A stretch of DNA of 64,000 bases from Actinomycetes bacterium (GTDB lineage: Bacteria; Actinomycetota; Acidimicrobiia; Spongiisociales; JAHEDJ01). The position numbers and the translations under genes were made by a program. The stretch spans positions 1 through 64,000 of the forward strand of contig JAHEDK010000006.1 of NCBI GenBank assembly GCA_024641245.1, in the 5' to 3' direction. This document shows, piece after piece, positions 52,805-61,603 of the stretch (positions are counted from its first letter, which is position 1; every line of letters starts with the position of its first letter). Below the pieces are notes generated by a model that saw only the letters and a program-made list of their open reading frames with translations, searched no databases and was not told the DNA's origin.

Positions 52805-53137
52805 GATTTCCCTCCTGAGGTTGCCTCGCAGCCGATTGCTGCTGAATCAGTGCCCGAATCCGGTTCCATCCGGAACCCCCTACTGTCGCCTCCTGCCCCG
52901 GCCGGACCTCCCGGTCGGTCGGCTCGGGGCGTATGTCCAACGTATGGATCCGATCGGTCGCGCGGAATCGGGAATGTTCCCTATAAGGGTCATTCGGCCC
53001 TGAAATGACCCACTCACTCTTGATAATTTGAGCCTCGTCAAGCTGTATTAATTCATCAGAATCGCTGATATAAAGCTCAAGGCACTGCTGATATGACATC
53101 TCGGTCTGGAGCAGGCTCATAGCCCCGGGGGCGTGAG
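52805..53137. promoter_or_regulatory. Divergent AT-rich promoter region with a dyad
   Basis: These 333 bp separate two export-related genes. The 53020-53100 part is conspicuously AT-rich for this genome. GGGTCATT (52987-52994) and AATGACCC (53004-53011) form a perfect 8-bp inverted repeat with a 9-bp spacer, a plausible operator. A minus-strand frame through it (52716-53120) runs into the giant protein's start and is not considered a gene. Confidence 0.45.
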
Positions 53138-54598
53138 ATGAGAAAGCCCGTAGAAACCTGGGAGAGCCGCCACCGGCGATTGGGGAGAACCACCCTCATA
53201 TTCGCCGCAGCCTTCCTACTCGCCGCGGCCCTGGTCGTTTCGTCCTGCGCCGGCAGTGGAACCGGGACAGCGACCATTGCAGTTCCGACCACTACCACCA
53301 TCGACTGTGTAGCAGCCGGCACATGCCCGGATGGCCCGGCCGGCACACAAGCCACTGCTACTACCGCGCCCGCTGAGGCCGTCGGCACCTACAACGGGCT
53401 CCCGGTCGGGTTCACCGACGACGGCTACCCCTATCTGGGTGATCCCGACGCCCCCGTGTCATTTGTCGAATTCTCGGACTACCTGTGCCCCTTCTGCGGT
53501 CGGCATGCGGCCCAAACCAATCCCCAGCTGATAGATCAATTCGCCGCCTCCGGACAGGTCAGATTCGTGTTTCGGGACTTTCCCTTGGCCGAGCTTCACC
53601 CCACCGCTCCTTCCGGACACGCGGCTGCGTTGTGCATAACCGAGCAAGGTGCCGCTCTCTTCTGGGCGATGCACGACGAGTTATTCGCCCACCAGAGCGA
53701 ATGGGCATCTCTCTCCGACAACAGTGAATACCTGGCCGGAGTAGCCGGGCAAATCGGGGCCGATCTTGACGCCTACCAGGCATGTCTCGATTCAGGCAGG
53801 ACCGTCTCGATTGTCGATCAACGGGTCGCGCAGGCTCGCCAGCTGGGGTTCTCCGGCACTCCCGGGTTCCAAATCGTCGACAATCGCACCGATGAGATTG
53901 TCGAAGTGGTGGGTGCTCAACCGGTCGAGACGTTCGTCACCGCCATCGAAGCCGTGATTTCTGGGGAAGCTCCGGTCGCTGCCGACCCGCCCGAGGACAA
54001 GCCCGATCTTCCATTCTGGGCAAGCGTGGACGGTCTGACCCCCGATCCCGACCGTCCCGGCTACAACCTGGCCGGGGACCCCTACAGGGGCAACCCGGAT
54101 GCAGACCTGGTCGTCATCGAGATCTCTGACTTCCAGTGCCCCTTCTGCCAGCGCCACACTCTGGAGACGCAGCCGCTTCTCGAAGATCAGTACGTCGATA
54201 ACGAGCTGGTGATGTGGGTTTTCAAACACATGCCTTTGCCTTTCCATCCACAGGCTCTGGCGGCGGCCACCGCCGCCGAGTGCGCCGGTGACCAGCAGGC
54301 CTTCTGGGGAATGCACGACCTGCTCTTTGAACGGGTGGATGACTGGGCGGTCGAACCGCCCGATACGGTGTTGGTTGACCTGGCCGGCGAACTGGGACTC
54401 GATGAAGGGGTTTTCGCCTCTTGTGTGGGAAGCCGGACGGCCCTAGAGCGGGTAGTGGATGATCTCTACGACACGTCTGAGGTCTTCGGCTCCACCCCTA
54501 CCTTCGTTGTGCTGTTCGACGGCTGGGCCTCAGTGATCGACGGCGCTCAACCATTCGAGGAGTTCGTAGCCGCCTTCGAGGAGATACCGGGGGAGTAG
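53138..54598 (+). CDS. Lipoprotein with two DsbA-like thioredoxin domains
   Basis: This 486-residue exported lipoprotein has a hydrophobic signal with lipobox VSSC near residue 30 and a Thr/Ala linker. Two complete DsbA-type (Thioredoxin_4) domains are arranged head to tail. The first active site is SDYLCPFCGRHA near residue 115, the second SDFQCPFCQRHT near residue 335. Each domain has the cis-Pro loop (SGTPGFQIV and GSTPTFVVL). Such proteins oxidise or isomerise disulfides in exported proteins. The neighbouring Cys-rich 1677-residue secreted protein, divergently transcribed from the same region, is an obvious potential client. Confidence 0.9.
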   Translation: MRKPVETWESRHRRLGRTTLIFAAAFLLAAALVVSSCAGSGTGTATIAVPTTTTIDCVAAGTCPDGPAGTQATATTAPAEAVGTYNGLPVGFTDDGYPYLGDPDAPVSFVEFSDYLCPFCGRHAAQTNPQLIDQFAASGQVRFVFRDFPLAELHPTAPSGHAAALCITEQGAALFWAMHDELFAHQSEWASLSDNSEYLAGVAGQIGADLDAYQACLDSGRTVSIVDQRVAQARQLGFSGTPGFQIVDNRTDEIVEVVGAQPVETFVTAIEAVISGEAPVAADPPEDKPDLPFWASVDGLTPDPDRPGYNLAGDPYRGNPDADLVVIEISDFQCPFCQRHTLETQPLLEDQYVDNELVMWVFKHMPLPFHPQALAAATAAECAGDQQAFWGMHDLLFERVDDWAVEPPDTVLVDLAGELGLDEGVFASCVGSRTALERVVDDLYDTSEVFGSTPTFVVLFDGWASVIDGAQPFEEFVAAFEEIPGE

Positions 54599-54907
54599 CG
54601 CTCTCTTCGACTTCGGTTTGTGCCTCCACCCGAGCTATCGCGCTGGATTGAGCACAAGGGTCGAATCCGGCCGCGACGTGCGTAATGACCAGGGCGTCCG
54701 CCCAACGTATTGAGCGGGGACCTCGCGAGGAACCTTGAATGCGCGGGATATGGGCCTTTCGACTCTGGGGTGCTCCACCGGCGTAGGATAAGCTGCAGTC
54801 GGGTTATTCCGGGCCAAATAGAAGATCTACTGATAAGGGGCCACAAGGCCGCCTTATGAGCCGACCGCCCGATGATCCGGCAACCGAAATATCCGGGGGG
54901 GCGTGAG
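54599..54907. other. Intergenic region, 309 bp
   Basis: I see no gene. An imperfect hairpin, ATAAGGGGCC-ACAA-GGCCGCCTTAT (one bulged base), lies at about 54834-54858, roughly 50 bp before the kinase start. It may belong to the kinase mRNA leader. Confidence 0.5.
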
Positions 54908-56746
54908 ATGACACGACCGGAAGCGGCGCCGCCGGCCGATGGATGGCGCTTCGGTAGGGTGACTTTGGTGGTCGCCGCCCTCCTGACCGCCGTCATGTTC
55001 GGCTGGCAGGCCTGGCACCTCTACGAGTCCTCTCAAGCAGTCGCCGAGCGTGATGCCGGTGAGTGCCCGACGCGGTCCGTGGAGGCCGCCTACAGCGCCG
55101 GCGAACGACTCGACTACCTCACGGAGGAGATCGAGCACAGTCTCTTCTTGTGGGGCCCGGAGGCCTCGGCCTCGCCTCTTCCGGAACTTGGTCTCCGCTA
55201 CGACGCCACCGCGACGGAACTGAACGCCGCACTCGAACAGGCGATGCGCCTGTCCAAAGGCAAGGTGCTGCTGGCCGTGGAGGACCTGGAGGCGGCAACC
55301 GGCCCTCTGAACGACCATGTGACCGAAGTCGTCCGTTTGGTTTCGGCAGGCCAACCGGAGTTGGCCTCCGCCCAGATCGCCGGAAGCCAGTTCAGCGGAG
55401 TGCGGTCCGACTACTCCGATGCCCTCGGCGAGATGTGGACTGCCAGCCGCCAGCATCTCGTCGAGCAACTCGAGAAGGAGCGCAGGAGTGAGTTGTTGTC
55501 GGTGGGCATTGCCCTACTGCTTTTCGCACTGGCCGTCGGCGCCTGGGGCCTGTTCATTCGCCAGATCCGGAGGGGCCAGGCTCGCCTGCAAGAAGAAGAA
55601 CTCCAGCGGCACCGGGCGGAGGAGGAACTGCTCCAGGCGCAGAAGATGGACGCTCTGGGTCTGATGGCCGGAGGGATCGCCCACGACTTCAACAACCTGG
55701 TTACCGCCATCTGGGGATCCGCCACCTCTGCCAAGGAACGCCTCGCATCAGACCATCCCGCCCTCCCTGCTCTCGAGCGAATCGAAGATGCCTCTGAGCA
55801 GGCGAATGGAGTCGTCCGGGCACTGCTGACCTTCGGGCGGCGGTCCGAGTCCAACAAGGCGCCTGTCGAGGTCGGCACCCTGATCGACTCGACCGCTCGT
55901 ATTCTCGAGCCGATGCTGCCTGCGTCGGTCGATCTCGAGATCGACCATCCGGCCGATACGTTGTTGTGGGTCTCCGGCGACGGAACGCAGTTGCAGCAGG
56001 CCCTCATGAACCTCGCCCTCAACGCCAACGAAGCGATGCCGGAGGGTGGAAGGCTGCTCATCCGGAGCTGGGTCTGCACGACGGCCGTTGACGCCGAAAA
56101 AAAAGTGATGATCGAAGTCACGGACACCGGGGAGGGGATCCCGCCCGATATCATCGATCGAGTATTCGAGCCGTTCTTCACCACTCGCGCCCCCGGGCAC
56201 GGTACCGGCCTGGGACTGTCGATCATCCACGGCATCGTGACGGATCACGGTGGGAGCATCCGCGTCGATTCGACTCCGGGGGAGGGGACCTCGTTCATAA
56301 TTCGCATGCCGGCGATTGACGCCCCCGGTGAAGACGGCAATGCCGTCCCGCCCCCGTCCGTTGTGGTCCACGATCGATCTGAGCTCGTCCTGCTGGTGGA
56401 AGATCATCAGCACGTACGCGAGATCATCGCTGAGACCCTGGAGACCGCAGGATTCCGGGTAGTGCAAGCCGCCTCGGGTGACCAGTTTCTGACGGAGTAT
56501 CAGCGCCATCGCCAGGCGGTGCGGCTGCTGATTGCCGACGTGGACATCCCTCCGCCGAGTGGAGTCGACTGCATCCGGCGGTTGCGAGCCGACGGCGTGC
56601 AGGTCCCCGCCGTCGTGATCACCGGTACCTCGGCTCCCGGCCTGGAGGAGGAACTACGGGGAACGGCCGTTGTGCTCCGAAAGCCGTTCACGATGGCCCG
56701 GCTGGCAGATGTCGCCTCGAGCCTGGTTGAGGGAGCGACGGTGTGA
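54908..56746 (+). CDS. Hybrid sensor histidine kinase with C-terminal receiver
   Basis: The protein has 612 residues from the ATG behind GGGGGGCGTGAG; a GTG/ATG 12 codons upstream is weaker. Two transmembrane helices (about residues 18-36 and 195-215) enclose an extracytoplasmic helical sensor of about 155 residues. A coiled coil then leads to HisKA (LMAGGIAHDFNNLVTAI, phospho-His) and HATPase_c (NLALNANEAMPEGG, VTDTGEGIPP, GTGLGLSI). The C-terminal receiver has LIADVDIPPPSG, where the Asp of Ala-Asp-Val-Asp is the likely acceptor, and the Lys in VVLRKPF. The next gene, overlapping by one base, is its probable output regulator. Confidence 0.93.
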   Translation: MTRPEAAPPADGWRFGRVTLVVAALLTAVMFGWQAWHLYESSQAVAERDAGECPTRSVEAAYSAGERLDYLTEEIEHSLFLWGPEASASPLPELGLRYDATATELNAALEQAMRLSKGKVLLAVEDLEAATGPLNDHVTEVVRLVSAGQPELASAQIAGSQFSGVRSDYSDALGEMWTASRQHLVEQLEKERRSELLSVGIALLLFALAVGAWGLFIRQIRRGQARLQEEELQRHRAEEELLQAQKMDALGLMAGGIAHDFNNLVTAIWGSATSAKERLASDHPALPALERIEDASEQANGVVRALLTFGRRSESNKAPVEVGTLIDSTARILEPMLPASVDLEIDHPADTLLWVSGDGTQLQQALMNLALNANEAMPEGGRLLIRSWVCTTAVDAEKKVMIEVTDTGEGIPPDIIDRVFEPFFTTRAPGHGTGLGLSIIHGIVTDHGGSIRVDSTPGEGTSFIIRMPAIDAPGEDGNAVPPPSVVVHDRSELVLLVEDHQHVREIIAETLETAGFRVVQAASGDQFLTEYQRHRQAVRLLIADVDIPPPSGVDCIRRLRADGVQVPAVVITGTSAPGLEEELRGTAVVLRKPFTMARLADVASSLVEGATV

Positions 56747-57396
56747 TGATGAACGTGTCCGTCGTTCTCGCCGATGATCACGTGCTCGTGCGGGACATGC
56801 TACGCGAGCGCCTCAGCCGCGAAGGCATGGAGATAGTGGGACTCGCCTCATCGGGCGACCATGCCGTTGAGTTGGCCGCTGCCTCCCAACCGGACGTGAT
56901 TGTGCTCGACATCGACATGCCCGGCATGTCTGCGTTCGAGGCCGCCAGAGAGGTACGCAAGGCGTCTCCGTCCACAAGGGTCATATTCCTGTCTGCATTC
57001 GTCCACGATCGGTACATCGATCAAGCCCTGAGTGTCGAAGCATCCGGATACCTGACCAAATCGGAACCTCCCGAAGCCATCGTCGAAGCCATTCAGAGGG
57101 TGCATCGTGGTGCAACCAGTTTCTCGTTGGCCGTCCTCGACCGGATCGTCATCGACCCGTCTGGAGCCCGGCTCGACGATGGTTCCAGTGCCCGATCGAC
57201 GACGCTCACCGACCGTGAGTGGGAAGTGCTCGGGTATGTGGCGGCGGGAATGTCTCAGAAACAGATCGCCCGGCTGATCGGAATAAGCGTCAAGACGGTT
57301 CAGCACCACATCATGCACGTGATGGACAAGCTCGACATCCACGACCGGGTTGAGCTGGCCAGATTCGCCATCCGCGAGGGGCTGATTGAGGCCTGA
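56746..57396 (+). CDS. NarL/FixJ family response regulator
   Basis: The protein has 216 residues from the ATG that overlaps the kinase stop; a GTG one codon upstream and an ATG one codon downstream are equally close. The receiver domain has the acidic pair in LADDHVLV, acceptor Asp in LDIDMPGMSAF, Ser in FLSAF and Lys in YLTKSEPP. A LuxR-type helix-turn-helix follows at 150-210 (LTDREWEVLGYVAAGMSQKQIARLIGISVKTVQHHI). It is the output of the hybrid kinase. No nearby target operator is recognised. The gene ends 14 bp before palindromic repeat copy 4. Confidence 0.94.
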   Translation: MMNVSVVLADDHVLVRDMLRERLSREGMEIVGLASSGDHAVELAAASQPDVIVLDIDMPGMSAFEAAREVRKASPSTRVIFLSAFVHDRYIDQALSVEASGYLTKSEPPEAIVEAIQRVHRGATSFSLAVLDRIVIDPSGARLDDGSSARSTTLTDREWEVLGYVAAGMSQKQIARLIGISVKTVQHHIMHVMDKLDIHDRVELARFAIREGLIEA

Positions 57397-57409
57397 AGGC
57401 CCAACCACT

Positions 57410-57464
57410 CCCGTTCTTGCGTCAGAAATGGGCGCACCGCGCCCCAAACTGACGCAAGAACGGG
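57410..57464. repeat. Palindromic intergenic repeat, copy 4
   Basis: CCCGTTCTTGCGTCAG (57410-57425) pairs with 57449-57464 over 16 bp. As in copy 2, an inner stem (GGGCGC-ACC-GCGCCC) fills the loop. It lies between the response regulator and the convergent 38-codon gene. Confidence 0.9.
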
Positions 57465-57473
57465 TCTGAGGTG

Positions 57474-57590
57474 TCAGCGTTTCTCGACCGGGGCCGGTTC
57501 CGGCTCCGGCTTCTCCACCGGCACCTCCGGTTCGCTCGGCATTTCCAGCGGCTCGACGAAGATGACTCGCTTGCGTTTGCCTATATCCAC
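57474..57590 (-). CDS. 38-residue Pro/Glu-rich small protein
   Basis: Starting at GTG 57590, the frame reads MDIGKRKRVIFVEPLEMPSE and continues with PEVPVEKPEPEP-like repeats to a TGA at 57474. It overlaps the last codons of the 262-residue protein gene (whose TAG is at 57581) in another frame. Short proteins with an I-G-K-x-x-R-x-I-x-V-E-P-L start and a Pro/Glu tail recur in actinobacterial genomes, as far as I remember; no function is known to me. The low-complexity acidic Pro tail and basic start suggest an unstructured adaptor. Confidence 0.6.
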   Translation of the reverse strand: MDIGKRKRVIFVEPLEMPSEPEVPVEKPEPEPAPVEKR

Positions 57591-58369
57591 GGCATTCCTC
57601 TCTCTGTCGACAAATGGGCCGCAATGTGGTCCAGGACCGGCGTTCTGAGCGGCGCGGACCTGGCACCGAGTATTGCCATAGGGTCCCCGAACGCCTCGGC
57701 GATCAACTCCCGGTCGGTCGTGTAGACCTCCCGGTCGTCCCCGATCAACGCCAGGGCCACCACTTCTGCTTGTGTGGCCCTGTAGCCGTCCTCGTGCTCG
57801 ACGACCTTGCCCGTCATCGCCACCAACCCGGCCGCGTAGCTACGGTCGGACTCACGTACGTGAAGTTCCAGAAGTGAATCGAACTCCTTGGTCGCGTAAA
57901 CGCCGCAGCCGAGACGCCCGCACCGCTCATCCGTATGAGGGATTTCGTCCGGATCCGGATAGGCCGCGCAGGTAGCCACGAAGGACGGGGTTTCCCACAC
58001 TTGGCGTGCACCGACCAGCTTGTTGTCGTTGAGCATCCAGAGCCGGAAACCAAGCACAGGGGTCGGCGACCATGCTTCGGGGAACGACCGCTCGTATTCG
58101 ACGATCTCTTCGCGGGCCAGAGCGGCTACCCCCCGGCCGAAGCCGCGCAGCTCGGACTCGATCACCTCGGCCCTTCTTTCGAGCTCGGCGATCTCCTTGC
58201 GGATTTCGGCGAGCATGAACCGGCGACGATTGGCGGCCAGCTCGAGTCGATTCGCAGGTGACGTGAAGCGCGCTCGTCCGTATCTCGTTCGCAGGGTGCG
58301 GAGACGTTGCCGGACCTCGACCGGGATGCCGTCGGAGAGCTCCGACGGGACCGATGGAGTTGTTGACAT
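57581..58369 (-). CDS. Conserved hypothetical protein with coiled coil
   Basis: The protein has 262 residues. Residues 45-75 form a charged coiled coil (RRRFMLAEIRKEIAELERRAEVIESEL). The second half has ordered-domain character with Cys motifs: SFVATCAAYPDPDEIPHTDERCGRLGCGVYATK, then VAMTGKVVEHEDGYRATQAEVVALALIG. The pattern GCGxYA ... GxVVEHExGYRA occurs in a family of actinobacterial proteins of unknown function. There is no signal peptide. The 38-codon gene overlaps its 3' end. Confidence 0.75.
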   Translation of the reverse strand: MSTTPSVPSELSDGIPVEVRQRLRTLRTRYGRARFTSPANRLELAANRRRFMLAEIRKEIAELERRAEVIESELRGFGRGVAALAREEIVEYERSFPEAWSPTPVLGFRLWMLNDNKLVGARQVWETPSFVATCAAYPDPDEIPHTDERCGRLGCGVYATKEFDSLLELHVRESDRSYAAGLVAMTGKVVEHEDGYRATQAEVVALALIGDDREVYTTDRELIAEAFGDPMAILGARSAPLRTPVLDHIAAHLSTERGMPWI

Positions 58370-58451
58370 ACCGACCCCTCGTTTCGGGGCGCGACCTTAC
58401 GTCAATCGAACATACGTTCGCAACTGCCCTGCATGGTCGGTTTTCGCGACC

Positions 58452-58943
58452 TCAGGGTTTGGTGGTCGTTTCATGGTCGAGGAGCCATTGCTTGGTGGCG
58501 AGGCCGCCGGCGAAGCCGGTCAGTGCCCCACCGGCCGCCACCACCCGGTGACACGGCACAACAATCGAAATGGGGTTGCGACCGTTCGCTGCTCCTACGG
58601 CACGGAAAGCCTTCGGGCGTCCAATCATTCGGGCTTGCTCGCCGTAGCTGACGGTGGATCCGTACGGGATCTCGGTGAGCGCTTGCCAGCAAGCCGTCTG
58701 GAATTCGGTTCCATTCGCGTCAAGAGGGAGATCGAACCCGGTGCGAGCTCCCTCGAAATACTCGGTGAGTTGTGCCACGGTTCTCATCACGATCGGATGG
58801 TCTGCCCCCTCTGCGGTCGGCTCGTCGATGATCGTGTGCGATCGGTCGTCGTCCGGCCAGAGCACCGCGCGGAGACCTCGGTCCGAGGCGATGATGCGAA
58901 GCGGTCCAACGGGACTTGTCATGGTCGTTTCGTACAGCATCAC
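58452..58943 (-). CDS. ogt: Methylated-DNA--protein-cysteine methyltransferase
   Basis: This 163-residue suicide repair enzyme accepts the alkyl group from O6-alkylguanine or O4-alkylthymine. The acceptor Cys is in the invariant VVPCHRVV, with the helix-turn-helix YGEQARMIGRPKAFRAVGAANGRNP before it and GFAGGLATKQWLLDHE after. Ogt length and the absence of the Ada regulatory domains fit. It overlaps the Ada-AlkA gene by 4 bp, so an alkylation repair operon is clear. Confidence 0.96.
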   Translation of the reverse strand: MMLYETTMTSPVGPLRIIASDRGLRAVLWPDDDRSHTIIDEPTAEGADHPIVMRTVAQLTEYFEGARTGFDLPLDANGTEFQTACWQALTEIPYGSTVSYGEQARMIGRPKAFRAVGAANGRNPISIVVPCHRVVAAGGALTGFAGGLATKQWLLDHETTTKP

Positions 58944-60364
58944 AGCTCCTCATCGTGCAGGGATGTCCATAGGTACTGGGCCGCCAGGGCTCGATGCGGG
59001 CGCCACCGGTCGGCGTACGCCGCAACGACTGCACCGGGCGGGCGGTCTTCCCCGATGAGTCGGCCGACCGCGATACGAAGGCCGAGATCCGATGCCGGGA
59101 ATGCATCGGGGTGCCGCAGCACCCGCAGCGCGATCAGTTGGGCCGTCCACGGTCCGATGCCGGGAAGTGCCTGGAGGGCGGATGTAACGTCACCGAGAGA
59201 ACCCGCCGCGTATAGGTCGATAGAACCGTCCGCAACGGCTGCTGCGAACCCCCGGATCATGGCGAGGCGAGCCGCCGGCATGCCGATACCATCGAACGAC
59301 GCGCCGGCCAACGTGTCCGGCGGTGGGAACAGGCGGGAAAGCCCGAACGGTTCGACATCGAACGACTCCCCATATCGGTGGACGATCCTGGCGGCGAGGG
59401 TCGTGGCGGCCGCCACGGAGACCTGCTGGCCGAGCAGCACCCGGACGGCGGTCTCGAACCGATTCCAGGCTCCGGGCACCCTGAGGCCCGGCCGGCGCTG
59501 GATGTGCGGCTGCAACACGGGATCGGCCCGGAGTGCTTCAGCTGCCGGTGGGGAATCGAGCCCGAATAGCTGCCGAACCCGTGCGACATCGTCGACGATT
59601 GAATTGAACGTCGGCAGATGGGCGACGATTTCGAGGTGACGGCCGTCCCCGTGATCAGCGACTTCGATGACGCCCGGATAGCCGCAAGTCGTCGTCAGCC
59701 GCCGGTATACACCGTCGCGGATCTGTTCGACGCCCGGCAGCGCTCGTTGCTCCAGGAATCCGAGTGTTGTCTCCCATTCGATCGGGCCGTCGTACGGAAC
59801 TCGCAGGCAAAGGCCGCCGTCGGTGATGAGCCGGTCGCCTGTTCGGCGCCGTGCGCGCAGTTCGGTAGGCGTGAAGTGGAATATCTCTCTGATGATTCTG
59901 TTCATCTGGCGGGTGCTCGAGAACCCGGCCGCCCGACTGATCGCCGAAACCGGTAGATCCGACTCGTCAAGCAACCGCCTGGCGAAGTGGGCCCGGCGTG
60001 AACGAGCGACGAAGCTCGGACTGGCTCCCAGCGAGTTGTGGAAGATTCGACTCAGTTGCCTGGTCGAGTATCCAACCCGGGCGGCGAGTTCGTCCTCCGT
60101 GTGGCGGTCGAGAAATCCCTCGCTGATCAGCAAGATGGCATGCTCAACAACCGGCCGGCCGGCCGGGTTCAAGCGATCGGGAACGCGCTCGGGGCGACAG
60201 CGCAGGCACGGGCGGAACCCGGCGGCCTCGGCGGCCACGGCATTGGGAAATGGCTCTACGTTCTTATCGTGTGGCCTCGCCGAACAATCGGCCCGGCAGT
60301 AGATGCCGGTGGTGTGAACCGCTTGAAACTGCATGATGTGATTCTCGACGATTGTATGCGACAT
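58940..60364 (-). CDS. Ada-like regulator fused to AlkA DNA glycosylase
   Basis: The protein has 474 residues from ATG 60364; a TTG at 60391 and an ATG at 60334 are alternatives, none with a clear ribosome site. The N-terminal Ada zinc domain has its four Cys ligands (GIYCRADCSARPH ... PCLRCRPE) but lacks the usual W/R-rich lead-in. Residues 80-170 are an AraC-type double helix-turn-helix. The remainder is AlkA, with a TBP-like domain and the HhH-GPD motif LQALPGIGPWTAQLIALR followed by catalytic Asp in FPASDLGLR. The fusion senses methyl phosphotriesters, activates its own operon and removes 3-methyladenine. Similar Ada-AlkA fusions exist in actinobacteria. Confidence 0.93.
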   Translation of the reverse strand: MSHTIVENHIMQFQAVHTTGIYCRADCSARPHDKNVEPFPNAVAAEAAGFRPCLRCRPERVPDRLNPAGRPVVEHAILLISEGFLDRHTEDELAARVGYSTRQLSRIFHNSLGASPSFVARSRRAHFARRLLDESDLPVSAISRAAGFSSTRQMNRIIREIFHFTPTELRARRRTGDRLITDGGLCLRVPYDGPIEWETTLGFLEQRALPGVEQIRDGVYRRLTTTCGYPGVIEVADHGDGRHLEIVAHLPTFNSIVDDVARVRQLFGLDSPPAAEALRADPVLQPHIQRRPGLRVPGAWNRFETAVRVLLGQQVSVAAATTLAARIVHRYGESFDVEPFGLSRLFPPPDTLAGASFDGIGMPAARLAMIRGFAAAVADGSIDLYAAGSLGDVTSALQALPGIGPWTAQLIALRVLRHPDAFPASDLGLRIAVGRLIGEDRPPGAVVAAYADRWRPHRALAAQYLWTSLHDEEL

Positions 60365-60412
60365 ATTCAGACATGACTGCCGTATTCCCAAGATGTCCGA
60401 ATATGGCCGGGG

Positions 60413-61603
60413 TCACGTCGAAGCGGATGCGAGCCGGGGCGCGTCTATTGGGAGGGTGATGGCGAACAGACTCATGCCGTCCACATACTGGTAGGTGAGG
60501 TCGCCGTCCATTGCTCTGGCGAGGCGACGCGAGATCGTGAGACCGAGTCCGATCGACTCGGGATGCTGACTGCCGAGGTCGGAGCCCTGCCACTCCTCGA
60601 ACACCGCCTCTCGCTCGCTCGGCGGCACTCCCGGACCATCGTCGCTCACCGTGATGACTGCTTCATCGCCAATCCGGGCGGATCGGATCTCCACGTGGGG
60701 GCCCCCGTAGCGTTCAGCATTCGTGAGGAGATTGCGAAGGATTTGTCGAAAGCGGGTCGGGTCGGCGTACGCAGTGAGGCCCGACCCGTCGATGACCATA
60801 ACCGGCTTCGATATTGCCGGCTTCACCATGGCGACGACCGTCGCGATTTCCTCGTCCAGCCTCACGGGGGCCCGATCCAAACGCATGTGCTCGGTAGGTC
60901 GCACCGAGGTGAGAAGATCCTCGACGAGGGCGGTCGCTTCGGCGCTCTCCAGCACGAGCAGATCGACCAGTTCGGCAATTTCGGATTCCGAGAGGTCTTT
61001 GTAGTTGTCCTGTAGGACGGTGGCCAGGCCGTGGAGGCCGGTCAACGGAGAACGGAGTTCGTGGCTCACGCTGCTGATGATGCGACTCCGCAGTCGGTCC
61101 AGGAGGTCGAGTCGACGAGTGAGCGCAATGACGAACACGAGGCTCACCGCCCCGAACGCAGCAATCGAGACTGCGTTGGCGAGGAACGACGGAACCCCGC
61201 CATCTCTCGACATCAGCAATCCGGCCAGAGTCCAGGCGGCCGAGTATGCGATGATCGCGATGGCCTGAGGGAAGGTAGTGATGACAGTGGCGGTGATGAT
61301 GATGAAGACGAGGGATGAACCGATGAATACCGGCACCCCGAGAATGATGCCGAGGAGCCCGAACATCGAGGCGAGCGCGATGAGCGAGATGATGGCTCTC
61401 GGGTGCGATCGCCTGCGTTCGTAGCTGTTGATTACTAGATCGGCACCGACGACGGCGACGCAGATCCATCGCCCGGTCGTGGACCCGGAGAACGCGACGG
61501 CGAGAATCACAATCAGCGAAGCAAGGCCCACCCGGACCCGAATCGTCAAGTAGGTCGCGGTGAGTTGGAGGCGGTATCCAACCACCGCCTTCGGTGCTCC
61601 CAT
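60413..61603 (-). CDS. Membrane sensor histidine kinase
   Basis: The protein has 396 residues from the ATG behind GAGG. The N-terminal 175 residues hold about six transmembrane helices with short loops and no periplasmic sensor domain, suggesting sensing within the membrane. The transmitter has IISSVSHELRSPLTGLHGL (phospho-His), the N box (QILRNLLTNAERYGG), VSDDGPGVPP and IGLGLTISRRLA. No response regulator lies next to it. It ends 22 bp after the start region of the repair operon, on the same strand. Confidence 0.92.
   Translation of the reverse strand: MGAPKAVVGYRLQLTATYLTIRVRVGLASLIVILAVAFSGSTTGRWICVAVVGADLVINSYERRRSHPRAIISLIALASMFGLLGIILGVPVFIGSSLVFIIITATVITTFPQAIAIIAYSAAWTLAGLLMSRDGGVPSFLANAVSIAAFGAVSLVFVIALTRRLDLLDRLRSRIISSVSHELRSPLTGLHGLATVLQDNYKDLSESEIAELVDLLVLESAEATALVEDLLTSVRPTEHMRLDRAPVRLDEEIATVVAMVKPAISKPVMVIDGSGLTAYADPTRFRQILRNLLTNAERYGGPHVEIRSARIGDEAVITVSDDGPGVPPSEREAVFEEWQGSDLGSQHPESIGLGLTISRRLARAMDGDLTYQYVDGMSLFAITLPIDAPRLASAST

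Noticed and set aside
52716-53120. Minus-strand 134-codon frame starting MSLLQTEMSYQQ
   Set aside because: The first 40 residues look protein-like, but it lies in an AT-rich divergent promoter region, contains the operator-like dyad and overlaps the start of the 1677-residue gene in a different frame.
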